A stretch of 64,000 bases of DNA from JAIPEI01 sp964443135 (GTDB lineage Bacteria > Desulfobacterota > DSM-4660 > Desulfatiglandales > HGW-15). Positions 8,389-15,591 of this stretch are shown here, one piece after another (positions within the stretch are counted from its first letter, which is position 1; every line of letters begins with the position of its first letter). Location of the stretch: assembly GCA_964443135.1 (NCBI GenBank), contig CAYUBQ010000003.1, positions 1-64,000 of the forward strand, read 5' to 3'. Both the position numbers and the translations under genes were made by a program. The notes under the pieces are model-generated. The model worked only from the letters and a program-made list of their open reading frames with translations. It had not been told where the DNA came from and did no database searches.

Positions 8389-9315
8389 TCAGGCGTCCAG
8401 GAGCAGGTAGGGCATGCCCAGGAGGCCCCGCCGGACCTCGAGCAGCCATTGGGACATGGCCTGGACGTGAACGGGCCGGCCCACCATCCGCTGGAGCGTC
8501 CGGCGCGTGGGCTCGAGCCAGGGCGCGAACTCCGGATCCTCGTCGCCCAGGGGCATGGTGAGGACGCCGGGGATGTAGAAGCCGTCCTCGTGCCACCGGG
8601 AGAGCGGGTCCTCTCCCACGAGGGTCAGGTCCAGGTCGCTGGTGCCCGGTCCGGCCTGGTCGAACGGGGCCCCGGTCATGTGGTTCACCCCCGTGACCGA
8701 GCTGCCGCGCATGGCCACCCGGGTGTCCGGTGGGAGGTCCTCCTGGAGGGTCCGCATGAACCGGCCGAACAGGTCCCAGTCCCCCTTGAACCCGAGCTTC
8801 ACCACCCGTCTCAACCGCGCCGCCGCAACGGGCTCCTCCTCCCGGACGGTCTTCAGGAACCGCTCCATGGCCGCTCCCCGGGGGAAGGGGGGGCCGGCGT
8901 ACAGGATCTCCACGGACGGGAAGGCCTCCTCCAGGGCGCGGAGCTCTCTCACCGACGAGAGCCAGGCCGGCTCTCCCCCTCCCAGGCGCCTCTCCAAGGC
9001 CAGCAGGAGGGGGCAGACGACCACCTTGTCCGCGCCTTCGTACACGGCGTGTCGGACCGTCTCCTCCACGGGAGCGAGGTCCTCGCCGCAGTAAAGGACC
9101 CGGGCCTCTCCCCGCCGGCCCAGCATGCGGCGACGCACCCCCTCGAAGGGATCGTGGGGTACGGCCGGGGCCGGGTTTCCCTCCTTGCCCAGGGCCCGGT
9201 TCACGGCCTCGCCGAGGGCTTCCTTGACCCGCCGCCAGTGGGCGTCGTCGCGGTCGGACCAGGCGACCAGGATCACGTGAATCCTGTCGTCTGCGTCATG
9301 CGGCATGGCTCTCAT
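8389..9315 (-). CDS. Putative CbiX-like domain fused to a nucleotidyltransferase-like domain
   Basis: The N-terminal half (about 1-165) resembles CbiX/sirohydrochlorin chelatase repeats: an opening VILVAWSDRD strand, then ADKVVVCPLLLA and a SVEILYAGPP strand. The CbiX histidine context is weak. The C-terminal half contains RGSSVTG followed about 17 residues later by SDLDLTLVG. This is the GS...DxD arrangement of the DNA polymerase beta nucleotidyltransferase superfamily. Both domain calls are by eye and need a profile search. Start choice is uncertain: ATG 9315, or ATG 9306 behind GAGAG. It is first of a two-gene unit with the phosphodiesterase-fold gene, suggesting nucleotide or RNA chemistry rather than cobalamin synthesis. 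Confidence 0.55.
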   Translation of the reverse strand: MRAMPHDADDRIHVILVAWSDRDDAHWRRVKEALGEAVNRALGKEGNPAPAVPHDPFEGVRRRMLGRRGEARVLYCGEDLAPVEETVRHAVYEGADKVVVCPLLLALERRLGGGEPAWLSSVRELRALEEAFPSVEILYAGPPFPRGAAMERFLKTVREEEPVAAARLRRVVKLGFKGDWDLFGRFMRTLQEDLPPDTRVAMRGSSVTGVNHMTGAPFDQAGPGTSDLDLTLVGEDPLSRWHEDGFYIPGVLTMPLGDEDPEFAPWLEPTRRTLQRMVGRPVHVQAMSQWLLEVRRGLLGMPYLLLDA

Positions 9316-9420
9316 TCATGTCGGGTCTCGGGGTTGGGCCTTCACGAGGCCGGAGATCCGGCGGGCTCACGGCTTGCGACCCCGGCCGTCCGGTGGTACG
9401 TTGTCGAAAAGGACCCCAAA

Positions 9421-9984
9421 ATGGATCGGCATTCGAACGAAAGGTCATCGAACCCCTTGTCCCCCGAGCTCGAGAGCTTCCAGCCGGGATCCCGCCCGGA
9501 ACGTCGTCTTCGCAGGAGGCTCAGCCTGAAGGACGAGTTCCTGCTCGCCTTTCTGCCCACCGCCACGGTGCTGGGCGTGCTCTGGTTCGTGGGCGTGTTC
9601 AGCGAGCAGAGGATCCTGTTCGCATCCCTCGCGGCCAGCGCCTTTCTCATCTACCTCGATCCGGAGCACGGAACCAACCAGGTGCGGACCCTGGCCACGG
9701 CCCAGGTGTCCGCGGCCGTCCTCGGTTGGGGGGCCTATGTCCTGCTGGGACCGGGCGCACTCTCCGGCGGAGTGTCCATGGTCCTCGCCATCACGGTCAT
9801 GATTCTCCTGGACGCGGTCCACCCCCCGGCCGTGAGCACCTCCCTCAGCTTCGCCTTCCGCGCCGGCCACCAGACCAATCTGGTGCTGTTCCTCATGGCC
9901 GTGGCCATGGTGGCGCTCCTGGTGATCCTGGAGCGGTACGCCCTGTGGCTCCTGGGCCGGTTTCACCGGCGGCGTTCGGATTGA
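9421..9984 (+). CDS. HPP family integral membrane protein
   Basis: The 187-residue protein has a 45-residue basic N-terminal tail and four hydrophobic helices. The family signature HPPAVSTSLSF lies before the last helix. HPP proteins are four-helix inner-membrane proteins; plant and cyanobacterial relatives transport nitrite, but the function in bacteria of this type is unproven. ATG 9421 is used because the hydrophobic family core starts about 50 residues later. Upstream in-frame ATGs lie inside the divergent gene. It is divergent from the chelatase-like gene and convergent with the next membrane protein. Confidence 0.85.
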   Translation: MDRHSNERSSNPLSPELESFQPGSRPERRLRRRLSLKDEFLLAFLPTATVLGVLWFVGVFSEQRILFASLAASAFLIYLDPEHGTNQVRTLATAQVSAAVLGWGAYVLLGPGALSGGVSMVLAITVMILLDAVHPPAVSTSLSFAFRAGHQTNLVLFLMAVAMVALLVILERYALWLLGRFHRRRSD

Positions 9985-10020
9985 GCCGTTTCGTTCGACC
10001 GGACCCCGCACCCGACCCGG

Positions 10021-10446
10021 TCAGGTCAGGTACCGCAGCGCGATCACCGTGACCAGCACGGCCAGCAGAAACCAGAACAGCACGCTCAGGCTCAGGTAGG
10101 CGGCGCGCTTCCGCGTCCGGTCCTCCTCCATCTTCTCCAGCATGTCCAGGGTCTCGTGCCGTCCCCGGAGACCACGGTGGTAGCGGAACCCCCGGAAGAC
10201 GGAGAGCAGGAGGACCACGATGACGCCGGAGACGATGAAGGCGAACCAGTGCACCCCCAGGACCACGGGCCCGAAAGGCTGCAGCCAGATCCCGCCCGCC
10301 CAGGTGGCGAGCAGGATCAGCAGGAACAGCCACAGGACCCCGTGGACCGGTCCGGAGCGCCGGGCGAGCCCGACGAAGAGGCCGCCCACGATCAGGGCCA
10401 CGGCCAGGGCGACCAGGAAATCCATGAGCAGGAAGCCTGAACTCAT
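10021..10446 (-). CDS. Four-helix membrane protein of unknown function
   Basis: A 141-residue hydrophobic protein with membrane segments at about residues 6-26, 36-52, 62-83 and 117-137. A charged cytoplasmic loop (GRHETLDMLEKMEEDRTRKR) precedes the last helix. I do not recognise the family. It lies 24 bp downstream of pgk on the same strand and could be cotranscribed from the eRF1-like/pgk unit. No catalytic motif is visible. Confidence 0.65.
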   Translation of the reverse strand: MSSGFLLMDFLVALAVALIVGGLFVGLARRSGPVHGVLWLFLLILLATWAGGIWLQPFGPVVLGVHWFAFIVSGVIVVLLLSVFRGFRYHRGLRGRHETLDMLEKMEEDRTRKRAAYLSLSVLFWFLLAVLVTVIALRYLT

Positions 10447-10470
10447 ACGACGTCTCTTCCTCCCTCCTCC

Positions 10471-11640
10471 CTACTTGTCCTGCAGCGCCTCCAGCCCCGG
10501 AAGCTTCTCCCCCTGGATGAAGGAGAGGAAGGCCCCCCCGCCGGTCGATACGTGGGACACCCGGTCCGTCACGCCGGCCCGGGCCACGGCCGACCCGGTG
10601 TCGCCCCCGCCGATGATGGTCTCCGCGTTCATGTCGGCCAGGATCCGGGCCAGGGCCACGGTCCCCCGGTCGAAGGGCGGGTGCTCGAAGGCCCCCAGGG
10701 GGCCGTTCCAGACCACCGTGCGTGCCCCGTCCAGCCGCCGCCGGAACCGCTCCAGGGTGTCGGGGCCCACGTCGAGGATCATGCCGTCCTCCGGGACGCT
10801 TCCCACCTTCACGGTTTGCCTCCCCTTGCCGGTGCGCGGGTCCTCGGCCACGACCACGTCCACGGGCAGGACGAGCCTGGACCCGGCCCGATCCGCGATC
10901 CGGGCGGCCGTCTCCAGCTGCTCCTCCTCCACCAGGGACCGGCCGGTCTCCACGCCCCCCACCCGCAGCAGCGTGTTGGCCATCCCGCCCCCCACCAGCA
11001 GCAGGTCCAGCCGGTCGAGGAGGTTGTTGACGACCCCGATCTTGTCGCTGATCTTGGCCCCCCCCATCACGGCGGCGAACGGGGGCTCCGCAGCGTCCCG
11101 GACCTGGGAGAGCCGTCGGATCTCCTCCTGCATGAGGAGTCCGGCTACGGCCGGGAGATGCCCGGCCACCCCCGCGGTGGAGGCGTGGGTGCGGTGGGCC
11201 GCGCCGAAGGCGTCGTTCACGAACAGCTCGGCCAGGGAGGCCAGCTCCGAGGCGAAATCCGGGTCGTTCCCCTTTTCCCCCGGGTGGAACCGGGTGTTCT
11301 CCAGGAGCACCGCCTCCCCGTCCGCCATGCGGCCCACGGCCTCCCGGACCCGCTCCCCCACGCAGTCCTCCAGCAGAGGCACGTCCCTCCCGAGGAGCTC
11401 CGAGAGCCTCCGGGCCACCGGGGTCAGCCGGAACTCCTCCCGAACCTCCCCCTTGGGCCGTCCCAGGTGGGAGCAGAGGACGACCCTTGCCCCGCGCCGG
11501 AGGAGGGCCTCGACGGTGGGCAGGCAGGCCCGGATCCGGGCGTCGTCCGCGATCTCCCCGTCCTCGAGGGGGACGTTGAAATCCGCGCGCACCAGCACGC
11601 GCTTTCCCGTAACATCCACATCTTCAATGGTTTTTTTCAT
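10471..11640 (-). CDS. pgk: Phosphoglycerate kinase
   Basis: Converts 1,3-bisphosphoglycerate and ADP to 3-phosphoglycerate and ATP in glycolysis, and the reverse in gluconeogenesis. The 389-residue length is normal. Signature RADFNVPL is at residues 18-25, SHLGRPKG near 57-64, the substrate-binding RFHPGE, GGAKISDKI, GGGMANTLL, and the nucleotide-loop GGGDTGSAV near the C-terminus. It lies 19 bp after the eRF1-like gene on the same strand, which suggests an operon led by the shared promoter element at 12922-12969. No glyceraldehyde-phosphate dehydrogenase gene is adjacent. Confidence 0.97.
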   Translation of the reverse strand: MKKTIEDVDVTGKRVLVRADFNVPLEDGEIADDARIRACLPTVEALLRRGARVVLCSHLGRPKGEVREEFRLTPVARRLSELLGRDVPLLEDCVGERVREAVGRMADGEAVLLENTRFHPGEKGNDPDFASELASLAELFVNDAFGAAHRTHASTAGVAGHLPAVAGLLMQEEIRRLSQVRDAAEPPFAAVMGGAKISDKIGVVNNLLDRLDLLLVGGGMANTLLRVGGVETGRSLVEEEQLETAARIADRAGSRLVLPVDVVVAEDPRTGKGRQTVKVGSVPEDGMILDVGPDTLERFRRRLDGARTVVWNGPLGAFEHPPFDRGTVALARILADMNAETIIGGGDTGSAVARAGVTDRVSHVSTGGGAFLSFIQGEKLPGLEALQDK

Positions 11641-11659
11641 GCTTCCTCGTCCCTGTCTT

Positions 11660-12829
11660 CTAAACGCCGAAGCGCAGCAGCGCCCCGACCCCGTACGGCT
11701 CGAAGCCCTCGTGGGTCGTGCTCACGTGCCGGACCTCGGCCCCCTGGTTCACGGCCTCCTGCACGATCTCGTCGGCCAGCCGCTCCACCGGCCGGAGGTC
11801 CTGCCCGCACACCGGGCAGGAAGCCGCTCCTGCGGACAGGTACCGGTCCTCGGGGCAGACGTGGCCGGAGGCCGTGAAGTCTTCTTTCATCACGAGGGTG
11901 TGCACCTGTCCCATGCGAAGGGCGTCCAGCACCGGCTGGAGACCCACCGCCCCGAGGCCGCCCGACAGGTGGAGGTCCACCAGGCGGTCCAGCAGCTCCC
12001 GCTCCTCCCTGCGCTCGACCCCCCGGGCCGTCTCGAGGGCCTTCCCCTCGAGCTCCTGGATGTCGTCGTCCGGCCGGGCCTGGAACTCGCCCCGCAGCCG
12101 CCGGCGGAGGTCGCTGTGCAGATGGTCCTTCAGCCGGGACAGGGTGCGCTCGTCCGGGGCCGCCGTGAGGAGCCGGTCGAAGGGCTCGATCTTGTACCAG
12201 TCGAAGGTGCGCTCGGCCACATGCCGGAGGTGCCGGTGCATGTGGTCCTCGATGTGGCGCTGGATCCTCTGATCCCCCACGCCGCTGTAGACGCCCCAGG
12301 CGGAGACCGCCATGGATTTCTTCGCACTGACCCGGTCCGGGACCTCGTCCCGGATCATGACGTCCGGGTGCTCCTCGATACCCCCCAGGTGGAGGCTGAA
12401 CAGACGGGCCTTCCGGGTGTCCGCCACCAGCACCGCGTACCGCGGAAACTCGTCCAGGAGAAGGCTCAAGGGCCGGGTGTAGGGCCCCTCCTGAATCACC
12501 AGCCTGCTGGGCAGGGACACGGGGAGACGGTGCTCCCGCCAGTTTCCCTCGGTGTCGGCGAACACCGCCAGGAGCCTGGCCGCGGTCTCGGGCCCGGTCT
12601 CGCTTTTCACGCGGCGATTCACCTCGGAGAGGAGACGGTCCAGCGCCTTGCGCCGGGCCTCGTCGAAGCGGTCGTCCCGATCGAGCTGCTTGTGTGCGGT
12701 CCGGACCAGGGAGTTGAGCTCGGTGTCCACCCGGCCGGGGTCCGCCAGGTTCAGGTACAGGCTCACCACGGGCAGGTCGCCGCTCTCGCTCTCCACCAGC
12801 TCTCTCAACGCGTTCCGGTCCATGTTCAT
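11660..12829 (-). CDS. Bacterial eRF1-like (baeRF/Vms1-type) protein
   Basis: The 389-residue protein shows the archaeal/eukaryotic release factor 1 three-domain architecture found in bacterial baeRF proteins. An N-terminal domain (VVSLYLNLADPGRVD) precedes a middle domain of eRF1/Vms1 type (YAVLVADTRKARLFSL, then VSAKKSMAVSAWGVYSG). The C-terminal L7Ae-like domain carries an inserted Cys cluster (C-x-rest ending CPVCG), probably zinc-binding. Such proteins are proposed to act on stalled ribosomes or peptidyl-tRNA; direct function here is unproven. ATG 12829 is preceded by GGAAGG. The gene is led by a shared promoter element and followed by pgk. Confidence 0.72.
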   Translation of the reverse strand: MNMDRNALRELVESESGDLPVVSLYLNLADPGRVDTELNSLVRTAHKQLDRDDRFDEARRKALDRLLSEVNRRVKSETGPETAARLLAVFADTEGNWREHRLPVSLPSRLVIQEGPYTRPLSLLLDEFPRYAVLVADTRKARLFSLHLGGIEEHPDVMIRDEVPDRVSAKKSMAVSAWGVYSGVGDQRIQRHIEDHMHRHLRHVAERTFDWYKIEPFDRLLTAAPDERTLSRLKDHLHSDLRRRLRGEFQARPDDDIQELEGKALETARGVERREERELLDRLVDLHLSGGLGAVGLQPVLDALRMGQVHTLVMKEDFTASGHVCPEDRYLSAGAASCPVCGQDLRPVERLADEIVQEAVNQGAEVRHVSTTHEGFEPYGVGALLRFGV

Positions 12830-12921
12830 GGAAGGCTCCTCTCCTCTGTCTGGTTCGATTCCGCGTCGGCCCGCAAGGGTTGACCCACCCGGCGGGACCG
12901 CTCCGTGTCGACTCTGCCTCC

Positions 12922-12969
12922 TTCCTAGCGGAGAAGGGCGGTCGCGGCAATCGGGTTCATCCTGTATTC
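12922..12969 (-). promoter_or_regulatory. Shared element plus promoter of eRF1-like/pgk unit
   Basis: Read on the minus strand, GAATACAGGATGAACCCGAT (12949-12969) overlaps the -35 TTGCCG (12945-12950). TAGGAA (12922-12927) follows 17 bp later, about 95 bp before the ATG. This is one of the clearest copies. The rest of the 211-bp intergenic region holds nothing I recognise. Confidence 0.6.
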
Positions 12970-13040
12970 CGTTTCGGGAGCGGATGTAGGACCGCGGCCT
13001 CCGGCGGCCGCGGAAGAGAGGGGGGGAGGCCGCTTCCGGA

Positions 13041-13547
13041 TCAGAAGGGCGCCCGGGGCGCCGCCGCCTTGGCGTTGGAGGGGCGGGCCTCGGGAGTCCG
13101 ATCCACGGCGGCCGGACGGGAAGAAGGCTCGGGCACGACCACCGCGTCCATCCAGTAGCGCAGCAGGACCCCCACCACCCGCACCTGCTCGCTCATGGTG
13201 AGGGGCTTGTCGATGTGGGACCTGGCCCCCAGGGCGTAGCTGCGGGCCACGTGCCCGGGGTCCGACAGGGTGGTCATGACCACCACGGGAATGTGGCTGA
13301 GCCCCGGGTCCGCCTTGAGCTCGGCCAGGGCCGTTCCGTCCTCCCCCCCGAGCAGGTCGAGCTCCATGACGATGAGGGAGGGCTCGACCTGCCCGTTCCG
13401 GAGGCGGTCCATGAGCTCCCCGGCGTCCGAGACGTACTGGAGATCTCCCGTGTAGCCGTTCTCCGCAAGGGCGTCGCGGAGCAGGTCGTACTCGTCCGGG
13501 TCGCTGTCGGCCAGCAGGATGGTGAAGCCTCGACGTCGTCCTTCCAT
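13041..13547 (-). CDS. Single-domain receiver with Glu at the phosphoacceptor position
   Basis: This is an Rcp1-type CheY-like receiver with a 30-residue Ala/Pro-rich tail. The acidic pocket (LLADSDPDE), the conserved Thr (VVMTTLSD) and the Lys-Pro pair (IDKPLT) are present. The strand that normally reads L-L-D-L-N-L-P reads VMELDLLGG. In a gapless alignment through LAELKAD the acceptor Asp is a Glu, with an Asp two residues later. Glu here can mimic constitutive phosphorylation. ATG 13547 is chosen because AAGGAGAG lies 8 nt upstream; a longer in-frame start has no such site. It is the last gene of the 15086-13041 receiver/STAS cluster. Confidence 0.8.
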   Translation of the reverse strand: MEGRRRGFTILLADSDPDEYDLLRDALAENGYTGDLQYVSDAGELMDRLRNGQVEPSLIVMELDLLGGEDGTALAELKADPGLSHIPVVVMTTLSDPGHVARSYALGARSHIDKPLTMSEQVRVVGVLLRYWMDAVVVPEPSSRPAAVDRTPEARPSNAKAAAPRAPF

Positions 13548-13647
13548 GGCGTTATCTCTCCTTGCCTGTCGGGGGCGGTGGAACAACGTACCCGGCACGG
13601 GGTTTGCGTGGGTGCATCGGCGCCGCGGTGACCGGAAACGGGTGTGC

Positions 13648-13902
13648 CTAGTGAACCATCTGGCCTTGGGGGGACGGCTCGAGGTCGTCTTCGATGAGGC
13701 AGAGCATGAGCTCGAGGACGTGCCCGTCCAGGAGGTCCTTCTCCCATCCCAGCGAGGACAGCTTCCAGTTGAGGTGCTCCAGGGTGAAGACCGTGTCGTT
13801 GTTCAGGGTGTTCAGCACGTCCCGGATGAGCCAGGGAACCTCCTGGTCCGTCAGTCCCCTGCTGCAGAGCTTCAGGAGAAGGCTGTCGATGATCTTTTCC
13901 AT
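13648..13902 (-). CDS. Small acidic helical protein of unknown function
   Basis: An 84-residue protein, mostly predicted helix, with a DLLDGHVLELMLCLIEDDLE C-terminal segment. I do not recognise the family. ATG 13902 has AGGAG 9 nt upstream. It sits between a STAS-like protein and a receiver in what looks like one minus-strand operon, so a role in that partner-switch or receiver circuit is an inference from position only. Confidence 0.65.
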   Translation of the reverse strand: MEKIIDSLLLKLCSRGLTDQEVPWLIRDVLNTLNNDTVFTLEHLNWKLSSLGWEKDLLDGHVLELMLCLIEDDLEPSPQGQMVH

Positions 13903-13952
13903 GGCGGGACTCTCCTGTTCCTCCCCGGGCCGTGAGCCCGGGGGCCTGAATC

Positions 13953-14228
13953 TCATCCGGGGGCCATGCGGTCCCGGTTGGCACCCGCGAAGGTCACGGT
14001 GGCCTGACCGTTTCGGACGCGCTGGAGGTGGTCCTGGAACACGGCCAGGCCGAACGGGTGCAGGCTGGTGAGGCCGTCGGTGTGGACCACGATCCGGCCG
14101 GACCCGTTGCAGTGCCGCTCCAGGGTGTGGGCCAGCACGCTGGCCGACGACCCGTCGAACTCGCCTTCCAGGTGGAGGTGAAGGCTATCCGAGCTCCGGT
14201 TGAATCTCACGCGGAAGTTTCCGGCCAT
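13953..14228 (-). CDS. STAS-like small protein (paralogue of 52655-52930)
   Basis: The 91-residue protein has STAS-domain character: LHLHLEGEFDGSSA, then IVVHTDGL and HPFGLAVFQDHL, as in anti-sigma-factor antagonists. The phosphorylatable Ser context (usually D-S-S/T-G) is not conserved (LTSLHPFG). It may therefore be a structural or unregulated antagonist. The start overlaps the preceding receiver gene by 44 nt, so translation is probably coupled. A second copy with the same VHT-[DN]-GL and F-x-G-x-NRD landmarks occurs at 52655-52930, also beside a receiver. No anti-sigma kinase gene is nearby. Confidence 0.68.
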   Translation of the reverse strand: MAGNFRVRFNRSSDSLHLHLEGEFDGSSASVLAHTLERHCNGSGRIVVHTDGLTSLHPFGLAVFQDHLQRVRNGQATVTFAGANRDRMAPG

Positions 14229-14634
14229 AAGGGTTCCTCTCCGATTCCGCGACCCCGTTCAGGAGCGCGTGGATCATGGACAGCAGGGAGTTCAGCTGGA
14301 ACGGCTTGCCCAGGACCGCCTCGAAAGGGCTTCCCGGGTGGTGCGCTCCGGCCAGCCCGTCCGGCTCTCCGGTGACGAGCAGGACCGGGGTGAAGGGGAA
14401 ATGCCGGCGCACGTACACGGCCAGCTCCCACCCGTCCATGCGCGGCATTTTGAAGTCGGTGATCACGAGCTCCGGCGTCGCCTCCGAGAGGAGGGCGGTC
14501 GCCTCCAGCCCGTCCTCGGCCGAGAGCGCGGTGTAGCCCTCCCGCTTCAGAAGCTCCAGGAGCATGATGCGGACGGCCTCGTCGTCCTCCACCAGGAGGA
14601 TCTGTATCTTCGGTATCGGTTGGTCCAAGCTCAT
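14185..14634 (-). CDS. CheY-like response regulator
   Basis: A single receiver domain of 149 residues with all active-site residues. The acidic pair is LVEDDE near residue 17, the phosphoacceptor Asp is in VITDFKMPRMDG, then Thr in LLVTGE, and Lys in LGKPF. No output domain follows, only a short basic tail. Its 3' end overlaps the STAS-like gene by 44 nt and its start overlaps the end of the upstream degenerate receiver gene by 4 nt, indicating one operon. The cognate kinase is not adjacent; the nearest is the PAS kinase at 16292-17650. Confidence 0.88.
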   Translation of the reverse strand: MSLDQPIPKIQILLVEDDEAVRIMLLELLKREGYTALSAEDGLEATALLSEATPELVITDFKMPRMDGWELAVYVRRHFPFTPVLLVTGEPDGLAGAHHPGSPFEAVLGKPFQLNSLLSMIHALLNGVAESERNPYGRKLPREIQPELG

Positions 14635-15086
14635 CCTCCATCTCCCCCGCTGAAGTCGAAATGCAACTGGTCATGCGGAAGCTTGGGGTAGGGGTCGTTG
14701 GAGATGCCCGCCGGGGGCGGACCGGACGATCCCCAACCCTCGAGGAGCTCCCGGACCTTGGCCTTGATCTCCTTCAGGTCGAGCTCCGCGGTGGCCGCTC
14801 CGGGCGCCTCCGGGTCCTCGCCCTTCGGGGGGTCTCCGGGGCTCCGGCCGTAGACGAGCACCGGGAGACCCTCCGGCTGAAGGCCCTGACTCTGCAGGCG
14901 GTCGCGGTCCCCGAGGCCCATGAGCACCAGGTGGGGTCTCTCCGTCCGCAGCCGCTCCCACAAGACGTCCGGTGGGATGGGGATCACGTCGTACCCCTCC
15001 TCCAGGAGCTCCTCCGTCAGGAGGATGCGAAGGCCATCGTCCGGCTCGGCGATCAGGATGCGGGTCATGGGGGGGATGGTTTTCAT
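14631..15086 (-). CDS. Degenerate (pseudo-)receiver protein
   Basis: The N-terminal 90 residues follow the CheY pattern (RILIAEPDDGLRILLTEELL, YDVIPIPPD, PHLVLMGLGDRDRL, LPVLVYGRSPGD). The phosphoacceptor Asp is replaced (LMGLGD) and the Lys-Pro motif is absent. It is therefore unlikely to be phosphorylated. An acidic C-terminal tail follows. ATG 15086 is used; an ATG six codons later is possible. It is first gene of the minus-strand cluster ending at 13041 and is preceded by the GGGTTTCTCCCGATA variant of the shared promoter element. Confidence 0.7.
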   Translation of the reverse strand: MKTIPPMTRILIAEPDDGLRILLTEELLEEGYDVIPIPPDVLWERLRTERPHLVLMGLGDRDRLQSQGLQPEGLPVLVYGRSPGDPPKGEDPEAPGAATAELDLKEIKAKVRELLEGWGSSGPPPAGISNDPYPKLPHDQLHFDFSGGDGG

Positions 15087-15181
15087 GCTTTTCTCGGCTC
15101 GGTCCGTTTTGTCTTTTTGTGCCTCGACTCTCGTGCCGGGCGACCGGGGAGGTCGACCGATTTCTGTGACGGTTCGCCCCC

Positions 15182-15230
15182 ATCCTACGAGAACGCCGGG
15201 GTCCCCGTCTATCGGGAGAAACCCGGTTCG
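15182..15230 (-). promoter_or_regulatory. Shared element (CCCGATA variant) plus promoter of the receiver/STAS operon
   Basis: On the minus strand the element GAACCGGGTTTCTCCCGATA (within 15210-15230) runs into the -35 TAGACG (15206-15211). TAGGAT (15182-15187) follows at an 18-bp spacing, about 95 bp before the start of the receiver operon. The same layout occurs before the STAS paralogue at 53010-53058. Confidence 0.6.
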
Positions 15231-15256
15231 GCATCAGGAAAATCCGGAAAAACGCC

Positions 15257-15433
15257 TCAGGTCCCGCTGCCGCCAAGGCACCGGGTGCACACCTCTCGAG
15301 CCTCCCGGGCGCTCTCCGGTCCCTCGTCCGAGGAGGCGATCACCACCCGGCAGCCGGGAAAGAGCCTGAGGAGGGTCTGAACCAGACACGGGTCGGTTTC
15401 CCGGCCGCGGCTTCGAATCACGATGGTTTCCAT
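15257..15433 (-). CDS. Small 58-residue protein of unknown function
   Basis: A short reading frame that begins METIVIRSRGRE, contains FPGCRVVIASSDEG and ends with a CTRC pair before the stop. ATG 15433 is preceded by GGGAG 6-7 nt upstream, and a shared-element promoter lies at 15521-15568, about 90 bp before it. The composition, with an alternating hydrophobic strand then helix, resembles a piece of a beta-alpha fold. I do not recognise a family. The gene is supported by its ribosome binding site and promoter, not by homology. Confidence 0.5.
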   Translation of the reverse strand: METIVIRSRGRETDPCLVQTLLRLFPGCRVVIASSDEGPESAREAREVCTRCLGGSGT

Positions 15434-15520
15434 GGGTCGCTCCCGGGTCGAGAAAGAGAGGGAGGTGTCCCCGGTCGCCTTGAAACAGGACGGCTCGACC
15501 CTGTTTCCACGCTCGACCTC

Positions 15521-15568
15521 AGGATAGCGGAAGCGGAACGGGGAGGGTATCGGGAAAAACCGGGTTTT
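15521..15568 (-). promoter_or_regulatory. Shared element (CCCGATA variant) upstream of the 58-residue gene
   Basis: On the minus strand AAAACCCGGTTTTTCCCGAT (within 15548-15568) is followed by the weak -35 TACCCT (15544-15549). TATCCT (15521-15526) follows at 17 bp. It lies after the stop of the NarL-type regulator and reads toward the small gene. Confidence 0.5.
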
Positions 15569-15591
15569 GCCTGGGGAAAATCAGGAAAGGG

